A stretch of 49,237 nt of DNA, from contig JAFTYN010000152.1 in assembly GCA_017461465.1 (NCBI GenBank), forward strand, positions 1 to 49,237. Reading direction: 5' to 3'. The notes under the pieces are model-generated. The model ran no database searches. It was not told where the DNA came from and saw only the letters and a list, made by a program, of their open reading frames with translations. Below, one piece after another: positions 40,037-46,225 of this stretch; the stretch's first letter is position 1; every line of letters begins with the position of its first letter. The stretch comes from Bacilli bacterium. Lineage in GTDB: Bacteria; Bacillota_I; Bacilli_A; RF39; UBA660. The position numbers and the translations under genes are program-made.

Positions 40037-40693
40037 ATGAGCATTATTAAAACTAAATCTAGAGGGATTTTAATAGTAATATCAGGTCCTTCTGGAGCTG
40101 GTAAAGGAACAATTTGTGAAAGACTAAAAGAACAAAATAAAAACATATGGTTATCTACATCAATGACTACTAGAGAGCCACGAGGTAATGAAAAAAATGG
40201 TGTAGAATACTTCTTTGTTACTGAAGAAGAATTTAAAAAGAAGATAGAAGAAGAAGGATTTTTAGAATATGCAATTGTACATAACAATAAATATTATGGA
40301 ACTCCAAAAGATAAAATAGCAGATAAATTAAATGAAGGAAAAGATGTTATATTAGAAATAGATATTCAAGGAGCATTAGAGATTCAAGAAAAAATTAATG
40401 ATGCATTATTTATTTTTATTATGCCTCCTTCTATGGAAATATTAAAAGATAGACTTATGAAACGTAATACAGAGTCTGAAGATAAAGTTCTTGAAAGATT
40501 TAAAACAGCATATAAAGAAATAAATGAAGTTACTAAATATAATTATGTTGTTATAAATGATAGAATTGATGTTGCGACAAGTAAAGTTGAAGCTATTATA
40601 ACTGCAGAAAAATGCCGTGTAGATCGTATTGAAGAAGTTGATCTAGATAGTAAAGAAGAAGTTATCCATGAAACTTTAACTGATTTAATATAA
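40037..40693 (+). CDS. gmk: guanylate kinase
   Basis: 218 aa, the usual length. Converts GMP to GDP with ATP. P-loop GPSGAGKG at 17-24, the GMP-binding block STSMTTREPRGNEKNGVEYFF, HNNKYYGTPKD, and the ILEIDIQGALEI segment that fits Walker B. GGTGG precedes ATG 40037. Ends in its own terminator; the usual partner rpoZ is not adjacent. Confidence 0.96.
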   Translation: MSIIKTKSRGILIVISGPSGAGKGTICERLKEQNKNIWLSTSMTTREPRGNEKNGVEYFFVTEEEFKKKIEEEGFLEYAIVHNNKYYGTPKDKIADKLNEGKDVILEIDIQGALEIQEKINDALFIFIMPPSMEILKDRLMKRNTESEDKVLERFKTAYKEINEVTKYNYVVINDRIDVATSKVEAIITAEKCRVDRIEEVDLDSKEEVIHETLTDLI

Positions 40694-40715
40694 ACTCTAA
40701 TTATTAGAGTTTTTT
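40692..40715 (+). terminator. intrinsic terminator after gmk
   Basis: Nine-bp stem AAACTCTAA/TTAGAGTTT with a 3-nt loop and a T tract on the plus strand, immediately followed by the next promoter. Confidence 0.8.
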
Positions 40716-40725
40716 ATGATATAAT
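40715..40725 (+). promoter_or_regulatory. extended -10 promoter of the thioesterase gene
   Basis: TATGATATAAT on the plus strand, 17 nt upstream of ATG 40743, hence a very short leader. Confidence 0.6.
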
Positions 40726-40742
40726 TCTAAATGGAGGTATTT

Positions 40743-41162
40743 ATGAATCTAGATGAAATGACTAAAAGTGAAGTTTTAGAGTATGTTAATAATGCAAATA
40801 CTGGTTTTATCAAATATAATAATATTAAGTTAATTGATTATGATAAAGAAAGTGCAACTATGGAAGTTAATATTACTGAAAATTCTTTAAATCCATATGG
40901 GATAGTTCATGGCGGTTTAATCTTTACATTAGCAGATACTTCTATGGGTGTTATTACTAGAGCAACTGGAAAAATAGCAGTGACTCTTAATTCTCAAATT
41001 AACTATTTACTTCCAGCAAAAGGTCCTAAGTTAATTTCCAAAGCTAAAGCTATAAAGATAGGAAGAACTACTGCTCTATTAACAACTGAAATCTTTGATG
41101 ACCAAAATAATTTAATTGCTAGTAGTAATGCAACTTATTATTTTTTAAATGAAAAAAAGTAG
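40743..41162 (+). CDS. hotdog-fold thioesterase (PaaI/YdiI-like)
   Basis: 139 aa from ATG 40743 (GGAGG 6 nt upstream; the ATG at 40731 overlaps that Shine-Dalgarno). Hotdog fold with the PaaI motif NPYGIVHGGLIFTLADTSMG, in which HGG and the downstream Asp are catalytic in the family. Cleaves acyl-CoA or aryl-CoA thioesters in the cytoplasm; substrate unknown. Monocistronic, convergent with the SDR gene. Confidence 0.88.
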   Translation: MNLDEMTKSEVLEYVNNANTGFIKYNNIKLIDYDKESATMEVNITENSLNPYGIVHGGLIFTLADTSMGVITRATGKIAVTLNSQINYLLPAKGPKLISKAKAIKIGRTTALLTTEIFDDQNNLIASSNATYYFLNEKK

Positions 41163-41182
41163 ACTTTATAGTCTACTTTTTT
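41153..41182. terminator. bidirectional intrinsic terminator
   Basis: Thirteen-bp stem AAAAAAGTAGACT/AGTCTACTTTTTT with a 4-nt loop between the convergent thioesterase and SDR genes. Confidence 0.88.
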
Positions 41183-41184
41183 AT

Positions 41185-41928
41185 TTAGCACATTCCTGCT
41201 CCATCTACTGACAAAATAGCTCCTGTTATAAAACTTGCACTATCACTTGCTAGAAAAGCAAATGCATTTGCAATATCTTCAGGTTCTCCCATTCTTCCTA
41301 GTGGTATTTGAGCACATACCATTTTTACCATTTCTTCTGGAAGCGCTGCTACCATATCAGTTCTAATTACACCAGGTGCTACTGCATTTACCCTGATATT
41401 ATCTTTTCCAAGTTCTCTTGCTAAAGATTTAGTCATACCATTAACAGCAAATTTACTAGTTGGATAACCAACACCTGAAGGTTGACCATAAATACTAACC
41501 ATAGAACTAGTATTTAAAATAACTCCTCCACCATTTTCTTTCATATATGGTGCTACGACTTTAGAACAGTTAAATACAGCTTTGATATTTAAATCAATAA
41601 TATTATCAAATGCTTCACTAGTATAGTCATATAAACTTTCTCTAGCAGATATACCAGCATTATTAACAAGTATATCTATTTTACCATATTCTTTTATAAT
41701 GCTATCAAATGCTTCTTCAACACTTTTAATATCACTTAAATCAGGATATAATCCAGTTACTTCGTAATCATTATTTTCATTTTTTAATGATTCTAAAGCT
41801 TTAGCAACACTAGATTCTTTTGAACCAAAAAGTACTACTTTTGCCCCTTCATCTAAAAACTTTTTAACAGTAGCATAACCAATTCCTCTAGTTCCACCAG
41901 TTACTACTGCAACTTTACCATTTAACAT
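41185..41928 (-). CDS. short-chain dehydrogenase/reductase, FabG-like
   Basis: 247 aa, classical SDR. NAD(P)-binding GGTRGIG (11-17), NNAG (89-92), catalytic Ser around 141-142, Tyr155 and Lys159 in GYPTSK, and the C-terminal GAILSVDGAGMC end. Close to 3-oxoacyl-ACP reductase, but it stands alone without fab genes, so other ketone or alcohol substrates are possible. GGAGATG precedes the ATG. The promoter carries a small palindrome that could be an operator. Confidence 0.88.
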   Translation of the reverse strand: MLNGKVAVVTGGTRGIGYATVKKFLDEGAKVVLFGSKESSVAKALESLKNENNDYEVTGLYPDLSDIKSVEEAFDSIIKEYGKIDILVNNAGISARESLYDYTSEAFDNIIDLNIKAVFNCSKVVAPYMKENGGGVILNTSSMVSIYGQPSGVGYPTSKFAVNGMTKSLARELGKDNIRVNAVAPGVIRTDMVAALPEEMVKMVCAQIPLGRMGEPEDIANAFAFLASDSASFITGAILSVDGAGMC

Positions 41929-41953
41929 TTAATCATCTCCTACCTTCAAAATA

Positions 41954-41982
41954 ATAATATCACAAACTACACTCAGTGTCAT
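41954..41982 (-). promoter_or_regulatory. promoter of the SDR gene with embedded palindrome
   Basis: ATGACA, 17-nt spacer, TATTAT (extended by TG) on the minus strand. The palindrome ACACTcAGTGT (41969-41979) fills the spacer and touches the -35, a classic operator position. Confidence 0.5.
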
Positions 41983-42030
41983 TATTAAATTGTAAACTTT
42001 TACAGATATTAATAGCATTTTTATTTAGGA

Positions 42031-42057
42031 AAAAATAAAAACGGCCTAAGCCGTTTT
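42031..42057 (-). terminator. intrinsic terminator after tRNA-Arg(TCT)
   Basis: Stem AAAACGGC/GCCGTTTT with a CTAA loop (42038-42057), T tract on the minus strand. The most GC-rich hairpin in the window apart from tRNAs. Confidence 0.85.
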
Positions 42058-42065
42058 ATATCAAA

Positions 42066-42142
<77 letters not shown>

Positions 42143-42166
42143 AACTTGCTCACTTGAACAAGTTAA

Positions 42167-42195
42167 ATTATACTACAACTCTTTTTAGTTTTCAA
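42167..42195 (-). promoter_or_regulatory. sigma-A promoter of tRNA-Arg(TCT), -35 inside gerM
   Basis: TTGAAA, 17-nt spacer, TATAAT on the minus strand. The -35 lies within the last codons of gerM. A leader hairpin AACTTG/CAAGTT sits at the 5' end of the precursor. Confidence 0.65.
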
Positions 42196-43135
42196 CCCCT
42201 TTTTTACAAATTTCCTCATTATTGTTAGTAAAAACTACTTCTTTTACATCGTAAGCATCAAAAACAGATAAACTTATACTATAAGTTACTTCCTCTAAAA
42301 TGGTCTTTTCTGTCATGTCATTAAATATGGCATCATTAAATTCTAATGTTAATATTTCATTATTATTGAAATTTGATAATAGTTTAGTTTCTTTATCTAA
42401 AAAACTCATTAAATCACTAGTATAAAGTTTACTACTAGCAAGTTCTTCAATAATTATTTCTATTTTTTCTCTTTTATCATTAAAAAATTTAGTAACTGGA
42501 ACATAATAATAATTATCATTATATTCATCTATATAATATATAGTTAGATTTGTAATATCCTTAGTAGTAACTAAATCATATATTTTATTTATTCCATAAT
42601 CCCTATCTAATATACTCGGAAGAATCTTACCTGATATAGGAAGTTTAGTTAAAATTTTACCATCTATAAAAATAATTATTTTGTTTATTTCTTTTATGCT
42701 AGTAAGTGAATATATTAGTGACTCAATTATTTTATCTTCATATTCCTTATTAATATCTTCAAATAAATTACTGGATAAATCTATTTTTAATATGTCATCT
42801 TCTAATATTAAATTATTTATCTTAGTTTCACTAGGTAGAATACTTCTAAATCCCGATGGTATTTTACTTTCATATTTACCATCTTTTATTAGTATTTCTA
42901 TTATTTCTCTTGCTATATCTATTATTTTTTCATTTTCGATAGCAATATTAGTTAGAGCTATTCTATTATTACTATCAAGTAAAAAAATGTCATGAAGTTT
43001 AACTTCACTACTAGTATATATTATTTTTGTTTTATAACTTAATTCTTTATTGTCAGGCATAAAATATAATAATACTAAAGTAAAACTTATGCACATCAAA
43101 ACAATTAACTTTTTTATTACTATTTTTTTTATCAT
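42185..43135 (-). CDS. gerM: GerM-like spore/germination lipid-side protein with two GerMN domains
   Basis: 316 aa from ATG 43135, AGAGG 5 nt upstream; the longer in-frame start crosses the gerE terminator region. One N-terminal membrane helix (KLIVLMCISFTLVLLYF), then two GerMN domains: IPSGFRSILPSETKINNLIL, DDILKIDLSSNLFEDI with LIYSLTSIKEINKIIIFIDG, and a second diverged copy (about 190-310). In Bacillus, GerM is made in the mother cell and holds SpoIIIAH-SpoIIQ at the engulfment membrane. Lies next to gerE and spoIIIAH, which supports the call. Confidence 0.85.
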   Translation of the reverse strand: MIKKIVIKKLIVLMCISFTLVLLYFMPDNKELSYKTKIIYTSSEVKLHDIFLLDSNNRIALTNIAIENEKIIDIAREIIEILIKDGKYESKIPSGFRSILPSETKINNLILEDDILKIDLSSNLFEDINKEYEDKIIESLIYSLTSIKEINKIIIFIDGKILTKLPISGKILPSILDRDYGINKIYDLVTTKDITNLTIYYIDEYNDNYYYVPVTKFFNDKREKIEIIIEELASSKLYTSDLMSFLDKETKLLSNFNNNEILTLEFNDAIFNDMTEKTILEEVTYSISLSVFDAYDVKEVVFTNNNEEICKKGVEN

Positions 43136-43160
43136 ATACACCTCTAATAAAGTATATAAA

Positions 43161-43185
43161 ATAAATCGCAATATATGCGATTTAT
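43161..43185 (-). terminator. hairpin after gerE (weak terminator)
   Basis: Ten-bp stem ATAAATCGCA/TGCGATTTAT with a 5-nt loop that overlaps the gerE stop. The T tract is poor, so readthrough into gerM is likely. Confidence 0.5.
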
Positions 43186-43385
43186 AATGATATTTCATTT
43201 AATTTTAATAGTTCTACTACTGCAGATGCTCTACCTTTTACACCTAGTTTTTGCATTGCATTTGAAATATGATTTCTTACAGTTTTTTCACTTATATCTA
43301 GAATTTTAGCAATTTCACATGTTGTTTTATTAGTAATAAGTAAATCAAATACTTCTTTTTCTCTTTTAGTAAGTATTCCTTTCAT
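43182..43385 (-). CDS. gerE: spore coat gene regulator GerE
   Basis: 67 aa; a lone LuxR-type helix-turn-helix without receiver domain, the exact build of Bacillus GerE (74 aa). It shares LTKREKEVFDLL and EKTVRNHISNAMQKLGVKG, with ASAVVELLKLNEISL at the end. GerE is made late in the mother cell under sigma-K and switches coat genes on and off. It has GGAGG before ATG and a near-perfect sigma-K promoter upstream. A stand-alone quorum regulator is unlikely because of the small size and the spore-gene neighbours. Confidence 0.93.
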   Translation of the reverse strand: MKGILTKREKEVFDLLITNKTTCEIAKILDISEKTVRNHISNAMQKLGVKGRASAVVELLKLNEISL

Positions 43386-43412
43386 TTTTCCTCCACCTAT
43401 CTAATCTCATAT

Positions 43413-43439
43413 TATATTATGAAATAAAAAGATATTGGT
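43413..43439 (-). promoter_or_regulatory. sigma-K-type promoter of gerE
   Basis: Minus strand: AC, 16 nt, CATAATATA, the full sigma-K consensus (AC-N16-CATAnnnTA), 28 nt upstream of the start codon. Confidence 0.65.
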
Positions 43440-43451
43440 GTAAGTATTTAC

Positions 43452-43955
43452 CTATTTACTTTGAAATTTGACTGATATATACATATCATTTTCGTAATTA
43501 TTTTGAATTTTTCTAATTATATTATTTGCAAGTTTAGTATCATGCTTATCACTATCTACTACTACTCTAACTTGATTACCATCTATTTTAACAAAAGAAT
43601 TTAAGTTAAATTCTTTTTTTATATCACTTTCTAATTTTTGTTGTTCACTTTTATTTATATTCAAACTTTTCATTTGTTCATATGCATTATTCTTTTCTTT
43701 TACCGATGCATCTTTACTATTTAAAATGTTTTTTAAAGTTTCTAGTTCCTCTAAATAAGATTCTTCATCTTCCACTCTTAAAGCAACTAAAATGGTGCTT
43801 TCTGATATTTCACTTACTACTTCATCGCTTTCTATATCTCCTTTTGTATCTACACTTGTAAGTAATAAATCATTGGGCATTGTAATATAGTATATACTTA
43901 GTACTAATATTAAACTAAATAGTGTTAAAAACCAAATATTTTTCTTATTTACCAT
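43452..43955 (-). CDS. spoIIIAH: stage III sporulation protein SpoIIIAH
   Basis: 167 aa from ATG 43955: GGAGG 8 nt upstream, and the protein then begins MVNKKNIWFLTLFSLILVLS like Bacillus MLKKQTVWLLTMLSLVVVLS. One N-terminal membrane helix, an acidic linker, then the YscJ/FliF-like ring-building domain (EELETLKNILNSKDASVKEK, VRVVVDSDKHDTKLANNIIRKI). SpoIIIAH and SpoIIQ form the channel between mother cell and forespore. It stands outside a spoIIIA operon here. Promoter not clear. Confidence 0.92.
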   Translation of the reverse strand: MVNKKNIWFLTLFSLILVLSIYYITMPNDLLLTSVDTKGDIESDEVVSEISESTILVALRVEDEESYLEELETLKNILNSKDASVKEKNNAYEQMKSLNINKSEQQKLESDIKKEFNLNSFVKIDGNQVRVVVDSDKHDTKLANNIIRKIQNNYENDMYISVKFQSK

Positions 43956-44007
43956 GTTTTTTTCCTCCATTATCTACTTTATTATACGAATACTAAAGGA
44001 TTTTAGA

Positions 44008-44040
44008 ACAAAAAAAGGATTTATTTATTAAATCCTTTTT
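44008..44040 (-). terminator. intrinsic terminator after the small gene downstream of thrS
   Basis: Twelve-bp stem AAAAAGGATTTA/TAAATCCTTTTT with a 5-nt loop (44012-44040) and a T tract on the minus strand. The stop codon lies in the stem. Confidence 0.85.
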
Positions 44041-44215
44041 CATTTTCTATAATTCCTGATTCTTTTAAAACTGTACGTGCCCTTAATTTTTTTAATTCAG
44101 CAAGTTTCAAATTTAGTTCTTTTATTTTTTCAGGATCTCTAGTATAAGCCATTTCAAGGCGAATATTATATACTAAATCATGGAACTGTTTTTTACTTAA
44201 ATTTATTTCTTCCAT
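44021..44215 (-). CDS. small helical protein coupled to thrS
   Basis: 64 aa, charged, two predicted helices (KKQFHDLVYNIRLEMAY; PEKIKELNLKLAELKKLRAR). Its ATG overlaps the thrS stop (TAATG), so it is translated by re-initiation on thrS mRNA and falls under the T-box. The pattern 'KIKELNLKLAELKKLRARTVL' in the middle has a superficial L29-like look, but L29 belongs in the S10 operon, so I do not call it that. Function unknown. Confidence 0.7.
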   Translation of the reverse strand: MEEINLSKKQFHDLVYNIRLEMAYTRDPEKIKELNLKLAELKKLRARTVLKESGIIENEKGFNK

Positions 44216-45960
44216 TATTTATTTAGTTTTTTACTTTCTATTTCTTCTTTTAGAAGTGCTACAAATTCATCTAAATTCATAGTTACAGTTTCTTCTGAAC
44301 CAAATTTTCTATAACTTACTTCATTGTTATCTCTTTCTTTATCTCCAATAATTAAGTTATATGGAATTTTATGTAATTGAGCATCTCTCATACGATAAGA
44401 AAGTTTTTCATCACGACTATCAAGTTCTACCCTAATACCAGCATTTTCAAATACTTCTTTTAATTTTTGAGCATATTCTAAATGATATTCATTTTTTACT
44501 GGAATGATATTAACTTGAGTTGGAGCAAGCCAAAGTGGGAAAGCTCCTGCAAAATGTTCAATTAAAATTCCAATAAATCTTTCAATAGAACCATAAATAA
44601 CTCTATGAAGCATGATTGGTCTTTTCTTACTTCCATCTGCATCTATATAAGTTAAATCAAATCTTTCTGGTAAATTCATATCTAATTGAATAGTACCACA
44701 TTGCCATACTCTTCCAATTGAATCTTTAATGTGGAAGTCTAGTTTTGGACCATAGAATGCTCCATCACCTGGATTAATTTTACAAGTATGTCCAGCTTCA
44801 CGACAAGCTTTTTCTAAAATAGCTTCTGATTTATTCCATACTTCAATAGAACCTATATATTTTTCTTCAGGTCTTGTAGATAATTCAATATCATAAGTTA
44901 ATCCAAAAATTGAATACATACGATCTATAAAGTTAATTAAGCTAACAATTTCACTTTCAATTTGATCTTCTCTCATGAAAATATGAGCATCATCTTGAGT
45001 AAATGTTCTAACTCTAAATAAACCATTTAAAGCACCACTTGCTTCATGTCTATGTACTTGTCCAAGTTCACCTACTCTAAGTGGTAAATCTTTATAAGAA
45101 TGAAGTGAATTTTTATATACTAACATTCCACCTGGACAGTTCATTGGTTTAATTGCAAATGTTTTTTCGTCGATTTCACTGATATACATATTTTCTCTAT
45201 AGTTAAACCAGTGCCCTGATAATTCCCATAAATCTTTATTAAGCATAATTGGAGTTTTTATAAATTCATAATTTTCTTTAGTATGTTCTTTATACCAGAA
45301 ATTTTCAAGTTCATTTCTTAAAATCATTCCCTTATTCAAGAAGAATGGGAATCCTGGACCATATTCACTAATCATGAATAGTTCAAGTTCTTTACCTAGT
45401 TTTTTATGATCTCTTTTTTTAGCTTCTTCTAAGAAATTTAAATGTGCTTTCAAGTCTTCTTCGTTTTCAAAACAAATACCATAAATTCTTTGAAGCATTT
45501 TGTTATTAGCGTCACCTTTCCAGTAAGCACCACTAAATTTTAATAATTTGAAATGTTTTAATTCTTTAACAGTATCAACGTGTGGTCCACGACATAAATC
45601 AGTAAAGTCTCCTTGAGTATAACAACTAATTATATTTTCTTCTTCATTCATTCTTGAGATTAAGTCTACTTTATACTCATCATCTTTAAACATTTCTAAA
45701 GCTTCTTCTTTAGATATTTCGTGTCTTACTATTCTTTTACCGTCTTTAGCTATTTTCTTCATTTCTTTTTCAATTTTAGGTAAATCTTCTTCTTTAATTA
45801 CATCATCACCTAAATCAATATCATAGTAAAATCCTTCTTCAATAACTGGTCCTACCCAGAATTTAGCTTGAGGATATAAATGCTTTACAGCTTGTGCAAG
45901 TAAGTGAGCACAACTATGATTAATCTTATTTAATCTTTCATCTTCTTTAATATTTATCAT
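44215..45960 (-). CDS. thrS: threonine-tRNA ligase lacking the TGS domain
   Basis: 581 aa versus about 640 in Bacillus. The protein starts in the editing domain (HSCAHLLAQAVKHLYP, HxxxH site; later DLCRGPHVDT) and is missing the ~60-residue N-terminal TGS domain. Class II core intact: motif 2 region QVHRHEASGALNGLFRVRTF, zinc ligands from MNCPGGM and following histidines, motif 3 around MLHRVIYGSIERFIGILIEH; the C-terminal anticodon-binding domain ends near residue 575. Charges tRNA-Thr and clears Ser-tRNA-Thr. Controlled by the T-box leader just upstream. No room for TGS in frame: the leader ends 22 bp upstream. Confidence 0.94.
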   Translation of the reverse strand: MINIKEDERLNKINHSCAHLLAQAVKHLYPQAKFWVGPVIEEGFYYDIDLGDDVIKEEDLPKIEKEMKKIAKDGKRIVRHEISKEEALEMFKDDEYKVDLISRMNEEENIISCYTQGDFTDLCRGPHVDTVKELKHFKLLKFSGAYWKGDANNKMLQRIYGICFENEEDLKAHLNFLEEAKKRDHKKLGKELELFMISEYGPGFPFFLNKGMILRNELENFWYKEHTKENYEFIKTPIMLNKDLWELSGHWFNYRENMYISEIDEKTFAIKPMNCPGGMLVYKNSLHSYKDLPLRVGELGQVHRHEASGALNGLFRVRTFTQDDAHIFMREDQIESEIVSLINFIDRMYSIFGLTYDIELSTRPEEKYIGSIEVWNKSEAILEKACREAGHTCKINPGDGAFYGPKLDFHIKDSIGRVWQCGTIQLDMNLPERFDLTYIDADGSKKRPIMLHRVIYGSIERFIGILIEHFAGAFPLWLAPTQVNIIPVKNEYHLEYAQKLKEVFENAGIRVELDSRDEKLSYRMRDAQLHKIPYNLIIGDKERDNNEVSYRKFGSEETVTMNLDEFVALLKEEIESKKLNK

Positions 45961-45982
45961 ATTATCCCTTCTTTCTACAAAT

Positions 45983-46197
45983 AAAAAACTCCATGCATTT
46001 TTACATGCAAGGAGCGTATGTACGCGGTACCATCCTAATTTATACCTTAATTTAATTTATAACGGAATTACCGATAATCTCTTTCGAGTATAGCTTGTGA
46101 GTAGTTATTTAATTACTAGTATATTAGGCTCTCATCATCCCTAATTTGCTTTGATACATCATAACTAAATCGTGTCTCAGTCATCGCCTTATGACTA
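45983..46197 (-). promoter_or_regulatory. T-box leader of thrS
   Basis: Antitermination riboswitch that senses uncharged tRNA-Thr. The conserved T-box TAGGATGGTACCGCG lies at 46023-46037. It is followed on the minus strand by a terminator, CTCCTTGCAT/ATGCATGGAG with a T tract (45983-46014). The Stem I region (about 46080-46190) contains the AGAG-type GATGAGAGCC segment near 46130-46140. The Thr specifier (ACN) is probably an ACT in the ACTACTCAC stretch near 46100, but I cannot fix it without folding. Confidence 0.9.
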
Positions 46198-46225
46198 ATT
46201 TTATCACTTTTTTTTAATTTGTCAA
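46198..46225 (-). promoter_or_regulatory. sigma-A promoter of the thrS T-box transcript
   Basis: TTGACA, 16-nt spacer, TAAAAT with an upstream TG on the minus strand. The -35 directly abuts the stop codon of the preceding gene at 46226, with no terminator between. Confidence 0.65.

Noticed and set aside
39985..40287. A minus-strand open frame opposite gmk
   Set aside because: It is a shadow of guanylate kinase; no promoter or Shine-Dalgarno.
43182..43385. Response regulator or quorum-sensing LuxR protein
   Set aside because: It is 67 residues with only the HTH, matches GerE closely and lies beside spoIIIAH and gerM.
44021..44215. Ribosomal protein L29
   Set aside because: Size and helical pattern are similar, but key L29 residues are not convincing and the gene is outside the S10 operon.
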